Below, in pieces: positions 1 to 7,926 of a stretch of 64,000 nt of DNA (positions are counted from its first letter, which is position 1; each line of letters opens with the position of its first letter). A model generated the notes under the pieces. The model was given only the letters and a program-made list of their open reading frames with translations, was not told the origin of the DNA and searched no databases. The stretch covers positions 4,712,001 through 4,776,000 of the forward strand of contig CP124680.1 in the NCBI GenBank assembly GCA_029961745.1, in the 5' to 3' direction. The position numbers and the translations under genes are program-made. This DNA is from Nocardioides sp. L-11A (GTDB taxonomy: Bacteria; Actinomycetota; Actinomycetes; Propionibacteriales; Nocardioidaceae).

Positions 1-698
1 CGCAGCGAGACCTCGGTGAGGTCGTCGTTGGCCCGCTCGAACCGCCGAACCTCCTGCGGTTCGCGGACGAACGCCCGGACCACCCGGATGCCGGAGATCT
101 GCTCGCGCATCACCCGGTTGACGTCGTCGAGCCGCTCCTGGACCTGCCGGAAGGCCGGCACCATCCGCGACACCACGAGGCCGATGCAGACGAAGAGCAC
201 CGGGACGACGGCGACGACCAGCCAGGACAGGCCGAGGTCCTCGCGCATCGCCATGATCACGCCGCCGACCATCATGATCGGGATGGTCACCGCCATCAGG
301 CAGGTCATCATCGCCAGCATCTGCACCTGCTGGACGTCGTTGGTGGCGCGGGTGATCAGCGACGGGGCGCCGAAGGTGGACACCTCGCGGGCCGAGAAGC
401 TGCCGATCCGGCCGAACAGCGCCTTGCGCAGGTCGCGCCCGAAGGCCATCGCGGTCTGGCCGCCGAACCAGGCCGACGTCATCGAGCAGGCGGCCTGGAC
501 GAGCGCCACGGCGAGCATGACGCCGCCGAGCTTCACGACGTAGCCGGTGTCGCCGCGGGCGACGCCCTTGTCGATGATGTCGGCATTGAGACTGGGCAGG
601 TAGAGCATGGCGGCGGTGCCGGTGAACTGGAGCACGACGATGGCCGCCAGCCAGCCCTTGTAGGGCCGCAGGTAGTCGCGCAGGAGCGGGGCGAGCAT
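1..698 (-). CDS. ABC transporter, permease/ATPase half-exporter (partial, 5' part only)
   Basis: The first ~232 codons are open and run off the left edge of the window. The product starts MLAPLLRDYLRPYKGWLAA and has several hydrophobic helices. It carries hallmarks of the ABC_membrane domain of multidrug half-exporters: ITRATNDVQQVQ near residue 115 and QISGIRVVRAFVRE near residue 200. The ATPase domain would lie outside the window. The ATG at 696-698 overlaps the TGA of the tetR gene (ATGA), so the two genes are translationally coupled and probably regulated together. By family, such proteins export drugs or lipids and often work as heterodimers with an adjacent paralogue. The substrate is unknown. 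Confidence 0.85.
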   Translation of the reverse strand, partial: MLAPLLRDYLRPYKGWLAAIVVLQFTGTAAMLYLPSLNADIIDKGVARGDTGYVVKLGGVMLAVALVQAACSMTSAWFGGQTAMAFGRDLRKALFGRIGSFSAREVSTFGAPSLITRATNDVQQVQMLAMMTCLMAVTIPIMMVGGVIMAMREDLGLSWLVVAVVPVLFVCIGLVVSRMVPAFRQVQERLDDVNRVMREQISGIRVVRAFVREPQEVRRFERANDDLTEVSL

Positions 699-1285
699 CA
701 GTGCGAGTCCTTCCTCAGTACGCCGTCCAGGACGGTGTCGACGATCTCGACGGGGGTGAGCAGGTCACCGTCGGCGATCTCCTCGTGGGACGCGGCGAAG
801 GTCAGCAGCCGCCAGACATGGAGGACCCGGTCGGGGTCACGGTCGAACCGATCGATGTCTGGGGAGAGGAGCAGGTAGAGCCGGTCGTGCACCTCGGCGA
901 GGCCCTTCTTGATCTCGGGCCGTTCGGTCAGGTGGTCCGGGGGGCCGACGAAGCCCATGGCTCTCATCAGCCCGAAGATCGCGAGGAACCGCTGCTGCAG
1001 GATGGAGGTCATCGCCACCATCCGCTCGCGCAGCGGCAGGCCGAGGTCGATCTCGTCGAGCCGGTGCAGCACGTCGCCCGGCTCGAAGGCCCGGGCGATG
1101 GTGGTGTCGATCAGGTCGTCCTTGGAGTCGAAGACCCGGAAGATCGTCCCCTCGGCGACCCCCGCCGCCTCGGCGATCAGCCGCGTGGTCACCCGCCGCC
1201 CGTGCTGGTAGAGCAGCGGCCGGGTCGTCCGGATGAGCATCTCCCGCCGGTCGTCGGGCGACAGCGGCGTGGCGCGGGGTGGCAT
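698..1285 (-). CDS. TetR-family transcriptional repressor
   Basis: The 195-residue product has the typical length and an N-terminal helix-turn-helix: TRLIAEAAGVAEGTIFRVFDSKDDL fits the TetR_N pattern. I chose the ATG at 1285 and not the GTG at 1315. The upstream codons would translate an 18-bp perfect palindrome (1301-1318) that is much better explained as the repressor's own operator. The gene is first in a two-gene unit with the downstream ABC exporter (ATGA overlap). The likely arrangement is autorepression plus control of the exporter, relieved by a small hydrophobic ligand. The C-terminal ligand domain is too variable to predict the inducer. Confidence 0.9.
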   Translation of the reverse strand: MPPRATPLSPDDRREMLIRTTRPLLYQHGRRVTTRLIAEAAGVAEGTIFRVFDSKDDLIDTTIARAFEPGDVLHRLDEIDLGLPLRERMVAMTSILQQRFLAIFGLMRAMGFVGPPDHLTERPEIKKGLAEVHDRLYLLLSPDIDRFDRDPDRVLHVWRLLTFAASHEEIADGDLLTPVEIVDTVLDGVLRKDSH

Positions 1286-1300
1286 GCCGGTCACAGTAAA

Positions 1301-1318
1301 TGAGTGAGTACTCACTCA
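1301..1318. promoter_or_regulatory. TetR operator palindrome
   Basis: TGAGTGAGTACTCACTCA is a perfect 18-bp palindrome 15 bp upstream of the tetR ATG. TetR regulators of this class often bind such full dyads. The site is also about 100 bp upstream of the divergent erm-like gene, so it could affect both directions. Confidence 0.75.
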
Positions 1319-1391
1319 CAAGTTCTTTTTCGCCGGCGGTCGCGACAAAAGGAGATGCGGCGTCGCCGGGACGCTCCGTAGGGTCCGGGTC

Positions 1392-1472
1392 ATGAGCCAC
1401 GTCAACGTGATGGTGCGTCGTGTCCGGACAGCGGACGCGGCGGGACTGGGGATGGCACCCGCTCCGGCCTGA
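1392..1472 (+). CDS. candidate 26-residue leader peptide overlapping the erm-like gene
   Basis: An ATG at 1392 opens a 26-codon frame that ends in TGA at 1470-1472, so it overlaps the start of the Erm-like gene (1420) in another frame. The peptide begins MSHVNVMVRRVRTADA. An AGGG at 1380-1383 could serve as a weak ribosome site. The Arg-x-Arg stretch (RVR) resembles the R/K-x-R/K motif known from macrolide-stalled leader peptides of some erm genes. A second mini-frame, MRRRRDAP at 1355-1381, lies just upstream but its GGAG abuts the ATG. The leader role is inference; short frames like this also arise by chance in GC-rich DNA. Confidence 0.3.
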   Translation: MSHVNVMVRRVRTADAAGLGMAPAPA

Positions 1473-1947
1473 TTGGGCGCGGCGCCTGGTCGCCGACAGT
1501 CCTGTCGTCGCGGGCGACCTGGTCCTCGACATCGGCGCCGGGCACGGCGCGCTGACCGGACCATTGGCCGACGCCGGTGCGCAGGTGGTCGCCGTCGAGC
1601 TGCACCCCGGCCGGGCCGCCGCCCTCCGCGAGCGGTACGCCGAGCGCGGGGTCCGGGTGGTCCGCTGTGACCTGCGCGACCTCCGGCTCCCCTCCCGGCC
1701 GTTCCGGGTGGTGGCCAGCCCGCCGTACTCGCTCTCCACGCCCCTGCTCCGCCTGCTCCTCGGCACCGATCGGCTGCTGTCGGCCGATCTGGTGCTGCAG
1801 TCCGCCACCGCCCGGCGGCTGGCCGCCGCACCGCCCCGCGCCCGCCACGCCCGCCGCTACCGGCTCCAGGTCGGGCGGCCCGTCCCGCGCGCCGCCTTCC
1901 GGCCGCCGCCACGGGTGGACTCGGTGGTGCTGCGGGTCGAGCGGTGA
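1420..1947 (+). CDS. erm: short Erm(37)-like 23S rRNA adenine N6-methyltransferase homologue
   Basis: The product has 175 residues, far shorter than the usual ~250-residue Erm/KsgA enzymes but close to Mycobacterium tuberculosis Erm(37). The N-terminal RRDWGWHPLRPDWA block, the SAM motif DIGAGHGALT (37-46), VVAVELHP, ADLVLQ and the C-terminal AFRPPPRVDSVVL all match that subgroup. The C-terminal helical domain is missing, as in Erm(37). The catalytic motif IV, normally N-[LIP]-P-[FY], reads S-P-P-Y here (Ser100), so the Asn that positions the target adenine is replaced. GTG 1420 is the first start after an in-frame stop at 1408. Family role is methylation of 23S rRNA near A2058, giving macrolide-lincosamide resistance. 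With Ser in motif IV, activity is uncertain. Confidence 0.8.
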   Translation: MSGQRTRRDWGWHPLRPDWARRLVADSPVVAGDLVLDIGAGHGALTGPLADAGAQVVAVELHPGRAAALRERYAERGVRVVRCDLRDLRLPSRPFRVVASPPYSLSTPLLRLLLGTDRLLSADLVLQSATARRLAAAPPRARHARRYRLQVGRPVPRAAFRPPPRVDSVVLRVER

Positions 1948-1979
1948 CCGGCCGACTACCGGATGCCTGGGCGCCCGGC

Positions 1980-3710
1980 TCAGCGCAGGGCGGATCCGAG
2001 GTCGCTGCCGGGCAGGACCGGGACCCGGAGCCGGGCGCCGTCGGGCCCGCCGACCCGGATCGTGTGGACTGCGGGCAGCGACAGTGGCGAGAACAGTGAG
2101 GTCCCGACGATCTGGATCCGCAGCCGGTGACCGGCCGCGAAGACGTTGCCGACCGGCCACAGCTCGACCTGGTAGCGCCGGATCTTGCCCATCGGGGCTC
2201 GGTCGGCGGTGCTGTAGTCGCCATAGGGCTGCACCACGGCGCCACCGGCGTCGGTCAGCGACCGGCCGGGGACCAGGTTCGGATAGCTGGTCGACAGTCG
2301 ACCGACCGTCAGCGGGTGCGAGGAGCCGTCGGGCGCGACGTCGGAGAGGATCGCCCAGATCCCCGAGCCGGGGGTCGTGGTCGCCAACGGCAGGTCGAGG
2401 GCGAGCGGACCCGCCAGCGCGACATCGGCGGACAGGGCGTCGGTGGTGTAGGTCAGGCCGGTCAGCTTCTCGACGGCCACCGCGTTCGTGCGGTCGAGGA
2501 AGGGCAGCGCACCGGTGAGGGCCTTCGCTCCCCCGGCCTCCAGCAGCGACCAGGTCGGCACGTCGGACATGGTCGGCAGGGTGGGCAGGGTCAGGTACGA
2601 CTCCTTCCGCGACGTCGCGGGCGGGGCGGTCGTCAGCCGCTTGCCCCCGCCCAGGGCGAGCTCGGTCCAGGTGGTGCCGGGGACCGGCCAGTCGGCGGCC
2701 TCCCGGACCGTGAACCGGCCGTCGAGGTACGCCGCCCGGTCGCCGTGGGCGAGCAGCAGCCGGACCGCGGGCCGGCTCTCGATCCCGTTGTCGATGCCGC
2801 GCAGGTAGTGGTCGAGCCACTCCCGGGCCTCGCCCACACCGCCGTCGGTGCCGGCCGGCGTACCGTCGTGGCCGCCCTCCATGACGAGGTGGGCACCGTC
2901 GTCGCGCAGCGCCTGGAATGCCTGGAACACTCCGCGCGACTCGACGTCGTAGAAGCCGTTGAGCATGAGCACCGGGATGTCGTTGGCGTCGCCGCGCCAG
3001 CCGCGCTCGACCCACCAGGAGTCGAGGCTCGGGTGGGCCAGGACGCCGAGACCGCTCGCGAAGAGCCCGCCGACCACGCCGAGCGAGGAGGCCGGGTCAC
3101 GGCGCAGGCGGTCGACACCCTGCAGCAGGGCCGGTGCGCCGATCATCCCGATGACACCGGCGCCGGGGACCAGGTTGAGGATGCCGCCGGGCACGAGCAG
3201 GTCGCGGTAGAGCTCGTGGGTGCCCGAGCGCAGGATCGCCGCCTTCACGCACGGCAGCTGCTGGTGCCAGGAGTTGTAGAGCACGATCGCGCTGGCCGAG
3301 AAGCCGTTGACGGCGAGGTCGCCGTCGCTGAACGGCTGCGCGCACGCCCACTGCAGGACCTCGACCACGTCGCGCTGGCTCTTCGGACCGAGGGCGTCGA
3401 AGGACCCGTCGCTGTCGCCGGTGCCGCGGATCTGGACCAGCAGGAAGTTGTAGTCCGGTGTCACCTCGAGCGTCTGGCTCCCGTCGCCGTACGGCGAGAA
3501 CTCCACCACCGTCGGCTTGGCCGTGACCGGCCCGACGCTGGTCAGCGTCGTCTGCAGCTCGACGCCGTCGGAGGTGGTGAACCGCTGGTCGACGACCACC
3601 CGCGCGGGTGGGGCCGGGTCGTCGGCGCCGGCCGGTCGCGGCCAGGCGGCGAGGCCGGTCACGGCGAGACTGAGGGCGACGAGCAGTCTGGTGAGGGTTC
3701 GCGGTCCCAT
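1980..3710 (-). CDS. secreted CocE/NonD-type serine hydrolase (peptidase S15 family)
   Basis: The 576-residue protein begins with a signal peptide (MGPRTLTRLLVALSLAVTGLAAW, cleavage probably after PAGA-D near residue 29). An upstream in-frame extension lacks a signal and overlaps the divergent patatin gene, so ATG 3710 is preferred. The catalytic alpha/beta-hydrolase domain includes RGTGDSDGSF, the nucleophile elbow GFSAS (Ser138) and GHDGTP containing the likely His. The C-terminal half (from about residue 340) is the X-Pro dipeptidyl-peptidase C-terminal beta-sandwich, seen in VGRLSTSYPN and the final GHRLRIQIVGTSLF block. Relatives cleave acyl esters, cocaine or X-Pro peptides. The natural substrate cannot be read from sequence. 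It is convergent with the erm-like gene, 32 bp apart. Confidence 0.85.
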   Translation of the reverse strand: MGPRTLTRLLVALSLAVTGLAAWPRPAGADDPAPPARVVVDQRFTTSDGVELQTTLTSVGPVTAKPTVVEFSPYGDGSQTLEVTPDYNFLLVQIRGTGDSDGSFDALGPKSQRDVVEVLQWACAQPFSDGDLAVNGFSASAIVLYNSWHQQLPCVKAAILRSGTHELYRDLLVPGGILNLVPGAGVIGMIGAPALLQGVDRLRRDPASSLGVVGGLFASGLGVLAHPSLDSWWVERGWRGDANDIPVLMLNGFYDVESRGVFQAFQALRDDGAHLVMEGGHDGTPAGTDGGVGEAREWLDHYLRGIDNGIESRPAVRLLLAHGDRAAYLDGRFTVREAADWPVPGTTWTELALGGGKRLTTAPPATSRKESYLTLPTLPTMSDVPTWSLLEAGGAKALTGALPFLDRTNAVAVEKLTGLTYTTDALSADVALAGPLALDLPLATTTPGSGIWAILSDVAPDGSSHPLTVGRLSTSYPNLVPGRSLTDAGGAVVQPYGDYSTADRAPMGKIRRYQVELWPVGNVFAAGHRLRIQIVGTSLFSPLSLPAVHTIRVGGPDGARLRVPVLPGSDLGSALR

Positions 3711-3771
3711 GTGAGCACAACGACACGGTCGCTCCTGGGCTATGTCGCGGCGGCCGTCCCACAATGGAGGC

Positions 3772-4728
3772 ATGGCACGCGTGGCACTGGTCCTCGGCTC
3801 CGGCGGCGCCCGCGGGTACGCCCACCTCGGCGCGGTCCAGGAGCTCCGGGACCGCGGCCACGAGATCGTCGCGGTCTCGGGTACGTCGATGGGCGCCGTC
3901 ATCGGCGGTCTGGTGGCCGCCGGCAAGGACGACGAGTTCGCCGCCTGGGCCTCGACGCTGACCGGGCGCCGGGTGGTCCGGCTGGCCGACCCCACCTGGA
4001 CGGGCGGCGGCGCCGCCACCGCGGAGCGGCTGATGGCCGCGCTCGACGACATCGTCGGCGACGTCACCATCGAGTCGCTGCCGATCCCCTACACCGCGGT
4101 CGCCACGGACCTGGCGGCCCGCCGCGAGGTGTGGTTCCAGCGCGGTCCACTGATCCCCGCGATGCGCGCGTCCTTCGCCATCCCGGGCCTGTTCACCCCC
4201 GCCGTGGTCGACGGCCGGGTCCTCGTCGACGGCGGCCTGCTCAACCCGCTGCCGCTCGAGCCCACCGCCGCCGCGGCCGCCGACTTCACCGTCGCGGTCT
4301 CGCTCCAGGGGCCGCGCGAGCCGCACGAGCCGACCTCGCCCGCCCGGGGCTTCTCCGTGCGCCGGGCGGAGTGGGCGGCCGACCTGCGCCGCCGGTTCCG
4401 CCGGGGCGAGGAGGACCTGGCCGAGGCCGTCCCGCCTGCCCCGCCCGCCCCGCCCGTTCTGCCCGTCCCTCCCGAGGCCCCGGCGGAGGCGCCGTCGGCC
4501 GAGACGGTCGACGTACGCCCGGACGTGCGGACCTCGGAGGTCGTGTCGTTGTCCTTCGACGCGATGCAGAGCCTGATCACGCGCTACCGGCTGGCCGCCC
4601 TGCCGCCCGACGTGCTGGTCACCGTCCCGCTCAGCGCCGCCCGCACCATCGACTTCCACCGGGCCGAGGAACTGCTCGACCTCGGCCGCACGCTGACGAA
4701 GGCGGCACTGGACGACGCCGGGCGCTGA
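3772..4728 (+). CDS. patatin-like phospholipase (cytoplasmic)
   Basis: The 318-residue product starts MARVALVLGSGGARG, the patatin oxyanion-hole motif. The nucleophile elbow is GTSMG (Ser39) and the catalytic Asp is in VDGG (Asp153), completing the Ser-Asp dyad of this lipid acyl hydrolase family. After residue ~215 there is a Pro/Ala-rich linker, then a conserved short C-terminal region. There is no signal peptide. The start at 3772 is supported by GGAGG at 3766-3770. A CACAAT at 3761-3766 very close to the start may be a -10 element of a near-leaderless transcript. It resembles the RssA/NTE-like bacterial patatins; the substrate is probably phospholipid. Confidence 0.88.
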   Translation: MARVALVLGSGGARGYAHLGAVQELRDRGHEIVAVSGTSMGAVIGGLVAAGKDDEFAAWASTLTGRRVVRLADPTWTGGGAATAERLMAALDDIVGDVTIESLPIPYTAVATDLAARREVWFQRGPLIPAMRASFAIPGLFTPAVVDGRVLVDGGLLNPLPLEPTAAAAADFTVAVSLQGPREPHEPTSPARGFSVRRAEWAADLRRRFRRGEEDLAEAVPPAPPAPPVLPVPPEAPAEAPSAETVDVRPDVRTSEVVSLSFDAMQSLITRYRLAALPPDVLVTVPLSAARTIDFHRAEELLDLGRTLTKAALDDAGR

Positions 4729-4734
4729 CCGGGC

Positions 4735-4752
4735 GGCCGGCCGAAGCCGGCC
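4735..4752. terminator. short GC hairpin between convergent genes
   Basis: GGCCGGC and GCCGGCC pair with a 4-nt loop in the 49-bp gap between the patatin gene and the convergent secreted-protein gene. There is no T-tract, so it is a candidate bidirectional terminator only. Confidence 0.4.
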
Positions 4753-4777
4753 GGAGCTGAACGGTCAGGCCGGACGA

Positions 4778-5641
4778 TCAGGGCTGGGCGGCGCAGAGCA
4801 CCCGGGCATCGCCGAAGCCGCCGCGCCCGTAGCGGTCCTGACTGTTGGGGACCCCCTCCAGGCGCAGGCTCAGCACACCGGCGACGTCGACGCCGACCGG
4901 GCTCGGCGCGCCGAGGACCTTGCGGCCCACGCTGCGGCGGGCGCCGTCGAGGGAGACGAAGAAGGTGGCGTCCGTACCGGTCGCCGACGTGTCGGAGATG
5001 CCGATCGACGCCTCGAACCGGCGACAGTGGTAGCCGAGGTTGTACTCGGCCCACGACGCCCGCTCCCAGTCCCATGCCGAGGTGTAGCTGCCGAACGAGA
5101 TGCTGCGCGTGAAGGCGGTGCCCCCGCTCGTCATGCTGCCCCGGAAGGGATAGCTCCCGGCTTCGTCCTTGGAGTCGACCCAGGCCCGGTCGGAGAGGAA
5201 GAACCACTGGAGCACGGTGGTCTGCACGATGCCGGACGTGACGGCCCTGCCCTTCTTGACGGTCCTCCCGTTCCGCTTCACCGGCTTCGTCTTCGCCCGG
5301 ACCTGCCACGCGTTCGCCCCTACGCCGGAGGCGACGCCCTGGATCGTGAACGTCCGGTCCCGCTGGATCCGGGCTTTGCCGACCTCGACCCACGCGCCTC
5401 CGCCCACGCTCCGCAGCAGGCGCACCTTGCGGCCGCGCAGCTTCTTGGTGGCCGACCCGGCGAAGGTCACGGCGTCCCCGGTGACCGCCTCCCCCGCCGA
5501 GGTGAGCGTCAGCGAGATCCGTTGCCCCTGTCGGGCCGGCGGGGCGTCCGGAGCCGCAGCGGACGACGGCGGTGCCCCCGGCCCCGCCAGGGCGCCCAGC
5601 CCCACCACGACGGCGACGGCTGCCTTCAGCATCACGCGCAC
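4778..5641 (-). CDS. secreted protein with NPCBM/NEW2-like C-terminal domain
   Basis: The 287-residue product has a signal peptide (MRVMLKAAVAVVVGLGALAG, Ala-rich cleavage region near residue 30). Next is a basic beta-rich region of about 90 residues that reads like an Ig/fibronectin-type fold (VTFAGSATKKLRGRKVRLL, WQVRAKT). From about residue 165 the pattern AEYNLGYHCRRFEASIGIS...FFVSLDGARRSVG...VDVAGVLSLRLEG...GFGDARVLC matches the NPCBM carbohydrate-binding beta-sandwich. A Cys pair is present (RFEA region and ARVLC). It may bind cell-wall or environmental glycan; no catalytic domain is visible. The GTG at 5641 follows GGAGAGGA at a good distance; ATG 5632 is the alternative. Confidence 0.7.
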   Translation of the reverse strand: MRVMLKAAVAVVVGLGALAGPGAPPSSAAAPDAPPARQGQRISLTLTSAGEAVTGDAVTFAGSATKKLRGRKVRLLRSVGGGAWVEVGKARIQRDRTFTIQGVASGVGANAWQVRAKTKPVKRNGRTVKKGRAVTSGIVQTTVLQWFFLSDRAWVDSKDEAGSYPFRGSMTSGGTAFTRSISFGSYTSAWDWERASWAEYNLGYHCRRFEASIGISDTSATGTDATFFVSLDGARRSVGRKVLGAPSPVGVDVAGVLSLRLEGVPNSQDRYGRGGFGDARVLCAAQP

Positions 5642-5856
5642 TCGATGTCCTCTCCTCGTTCCGGGTCCGCTCCGCGCCAGAGCCCGCTCGGCGTCGTCCG
5701 CCCCAGGACTCGGACGCTAACGAACGCGGTCGCGCCGCGGGGCCGATCGGCTGTCGGCGGATCGGAGGACACACCGACACGCCGGAGCGGCCGGCGCGTG
5801 GGACCGGAGTGGTCGATTCCGGCCCACCGGACCGGCCCAGGGGGCAGGATGCGCTC

Positions 5857-7182
5857 ATGGACATGGGGGTCCACCCGGACGAGCGCGCCCTGCTGGAGGC
5901 ATTGATCGCCGCGGCGGCGCCCGATCCGCTGCCCGCGGACCAGGCGATCCCGCTGCTGTGCCGGGTCGAGGAGACCGAGGTCGCCGTCCTCGGACGCCTC
6001 GCCTACCACGCCCTGACCGGCGTCGACCCCGGCCCGGCCACGGCCCCGCGCTCGCCGGCGGAGGTACTGCCCGGCTTCCCGTCGTTCGCCGCCGAGGTCA
6101 TCCAGCGCGCGATCGCCGGCGCCGAGGAGCGCCGGCCCACGATCCAGGGGCTGCTGGTGGTCCTCGAGACGGTCGATCCCACCCTCTGGCCCACCCACGG
6201 GCGCCCGCACGTGGTGATCGGCGAGGATGACCCCGTGTCCGCCGACGACCACGCATCGAGCTCCGACGACCGAGTGCGCGCCGCGGAGCGCGAACGCGAA
6301 CGCGACGCGTTCCGGTCGCTGCTGATCCCGTCGCGAGAGGTGCCCCGGTTCGATCCGCTCTTCGACACCCTCTCCGACCCGCTGGGCGACCCCGCGCCGC
6401 AGCGCGGTGCCGAGGATGCGGTCGACGAGGACGCCGATGAGCACCCCGACGAGGCGCTCGGCGAAGCCACGGTCACGGAGGAGCCGGTCGCGGAGGAGCC
6501 GGTCGCGGAGGAGCCGGTCGCGGAGGAGCCGGTCGCGGAGGAGCCGGTCGCGGACGAATCGGAAGCGGAGGAGCGGGCCGCGGAGCAGCCGGTCGACGAG
6601 CACGACGCGTTCCGGCGGGTCGTGGCGACCAGCCACACCGTGCCGCGCTTCGAGCCGCTCGACGGCGCGGGGGACGTCCCCGGCCTCGGCACCGAGATCG
6701 TCCGCCGCCGGCGCAGCAAGCGCCGCCGCTCCGCGAGCCACAGCACCCGGCCCCGGCCGGTCGGCCACGGATCCCAGGACCTCGAGGATCTCGACGAGCT
6801 CGACGAGGTCGAGGAGGTCGAGGAGGTCGAGGAGGTCGAGGAGGTCGAGGAGGTCGAGGAGGTCGAGGAGGTCGAGGAGGTCGAGGAGGTCGAGGAGGTC
6901 GAGGAGGTCGAGGAGGTCGCGCCGGCCGACGCCGAGATCGACGCCGCTGCCGAGACCGAGATCGACAAGGTCCCCGCTGTCGAGACCCAGCGGGAGCCGG
7001 CGCGCGGCCCCGTCGGCGGCACCGACAAGCGGGAGACGCTGATCCTGGTCGGGGTGATCGCGGTGCTGATCCTGCTCGGCGCGATCTACGCGGCGGCGCA
7101 GAAGTCCGACCAGCCCCGCGACAGCGGCGTCCCTCAGGGCGCGAGCCTGGTGACCTCCCAGCCGCTGGCGGTGCGGGCGTAG
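5857..7182 (+). CDS. membrane-anchored protein with kinase-C-lobe-like N-terminus and acidic VEE minisatellite
   Basis: The 441-residue product has four parts. Residues ~1-110 resemble the end of a Ser/Thr kinase C-lobe (RLAYHALTGVDPG, then FAAEVIQRAIAGAEERRPTIQGLL) but lack the HRD, DFG and ATP-binding parts, so it cannot be an active kinase. A middle acidic region holds four exact VAEEP repeats. A later stretch is 12 perfect VEE repeats. Near the C-terminus one transmembrane helix (ETLILVGVIAVLILLGAIYAA) is followed by a short tail. It probably sits in the membrane with a highly negative cytoplasmic N-terminus. The last 49 nt overlap the convergent pdxH gene. ATG 5857 follows GGGGGCAGG. Function unknown. 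Confidence 0.7.
   Translation: MDMGVHPDERALLEALIAAAAPDPLPADQAIPLLCRVEETEVAVLGRLAYHALTGVDPGPATAPRSPAEVLPGFPSFAAEVIQRAIAGAEERRPTIQGLLVVLETVDPTLWPTHGRPHVVIGEDDPVSADDHASSSDDRVRAAERERERDAFRSLLIPSREVPRFDPLFDTLSDPLGDPAPQRGAEDAVDEDADEHPDEALGEATVTEEPVAEEPVAEEPVAEEPVAEEPVADESEAEERAAEQPVDEHDAFRRVVATSHTVPRFEPLDGAGDVPGLGTEIVRRRRSKRRRSASHSTRPRPVGHGSQDLEDLDELDEVEEVEEVEEVEEVEEVEEVEEVEEVEEVEEVEEVEEVAPADAEIDAAAETEIDKVPAVETQREPARGPVGGTDKRETLILVGVIAVLILLGAIYAAAQKSDQPRDSGVPQGASLVTSQPLAVRA
6487..6546 (+). repeat. 15-bp coding tandem repeat, 4 perfect copies
   Basis: The unit GTCGCGGAGGAGCCG (Val-Ala-Glu-Glu-Pro) is repeated four times without mismatch. One degenerate unit precedes it (6472-6486, Ala to Thr) and another follows. 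The length is a multiple of three, so copy-number change keeps the frame. Confidence 0.95.
6808..6915 (+). repeat. 9-bp coding minisatellite, 12 perfect copies
   Basis: GTCGAGGAG (Val-Glu-Glu) is repeated 12 times without a mismatch over 108 bp, flanked by GAG and GTC. Perfect identity suggests recent slippage or recombination and likely copy-number variation between strains. Because the unit is 9 bp, changes stay in frame. Confidence 0.97.
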
Positions 7183-7805
7183 CGCAGCCGGTCGTGCATC
7201 CGGCCGGGTCGGCCCTGCCAGAACTCGAAGACCGTCGGCCGGACGCGGTAGCCGCCCCATGCCGGCGGCACCGGCACGTCCGCGCCGGCGAAGCGATCCT
7301 CCGCCTCGGCGTAGCGCCGGTCGAGCTCGGCCCGGCCGGCGACGACCTGCGACTGCGGCGAGGCCCAGGCGCCGAGCTGGGCGCCCCGGGGGCGCGAACC
7401 GAAGTAGGCCGCGACCTGCTCCTCGGCGAGCGGCTGCGCGGTGCCCTCCACCCGGACCTGGCGCTCCAGCGGATGCCACGGGAACAGCAGTGCGCACCGC
7501 GGCTCGGCCGCCAGGGCCGCACCCTTGCGCGAACCGGTGTTGGTGAAGAAGGTGAACCCGTCGTCCGGGCCGTCGGCGGCGACGCCCTTGAGCAGCACCA
7601 TCCGCGCCGACGGGGCACCGTCGGGGTCGACGGTCGCCACGACCATCGCGTTCGGTTCGTGGACGCCGGCGGCGGCCACCTCGTCGAACCAGCGCTGCCA
7701 CAGCGACCACGGCGCGTCGGGTACGCCGGCCTCGGCGAGTCCGCGGTCGCCGTACTCCCTGCGCAGGGCGGCCAGGTCGGGGAACGGGGCGGGGTCGGCA
7801 GCCAT
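7134..7805 (-). CDS. pdxH: pyridoxamine/pyridoxine 5'-phosphate oxidase
   Basis: The 223-residue protein has normal length for PdxH. It shows the order typical of the family: PNAMVVATVDPDGAPSARMVLLKGV, FTFFTNTGSRKGAAL, HPLERQVRVEGTAQPL, SRPRGAQLGAWASPQS, and the C-terminal PPAWGGYRVRPTVFEFWQGRPGRMHDRLRY block with FMN and PLP contacts. It oxidises pyridoxine or pyridoxamine 5'-phosphate to PLP with FMN and O2. It is divergent from the citrate synthase gene across ~120 bp and its 3' end overlaps the VEE-repeat gene by 49 nt. A PLP enzyme (SerC) and a MocR-type PLP regulator are encoded nearby, though not in one operon. Confidence 0.95.
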   Translation of the reverse strand: MAADPAPFPDLAALRREYGDRGLAEAGVPDAPWSLWQRWFDEVAAAGVHEPNAMVVATVDPDGAPSARMVLLKGVAADGPDDGFTFFTNTGSRKGAALAAEPRCALLFPWHPLERQVRVEGTAQPLAEEQVAAYFGSRPRGAQLGAWASPQSQVVAGRAELDRRYAEAEDRFAGADVPVPPAWGGYRVRPTVFEFWQGRPGRMHDRLRYARTASGWEVTRLAP

Positions 7806-7926
7806 GGGGCCACCCTAGGGGCCACCGCGGAGCCGGCCGCGGGGCGCCGTGGGGCAGAATGCCGGGTGGCCCGCGGGTCGCCCGGCTCGGACGCACCTGC
7901 ACTCATCGCTTCGAAGGAGTTCGCCG

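Noticed and set aside
1301..1315. GTG start for tetR at 1315
   Set aside because: The codons fall inside a perfect operator palindrome; the ATG at 1285 gives the normal TetR start.
6808..6915. Direct repeats considered as a CRISPR array
   Set aside because: The repeats have no spacers, a 9-bp unit and code for VEE in frame; it is a coding minisatellite.
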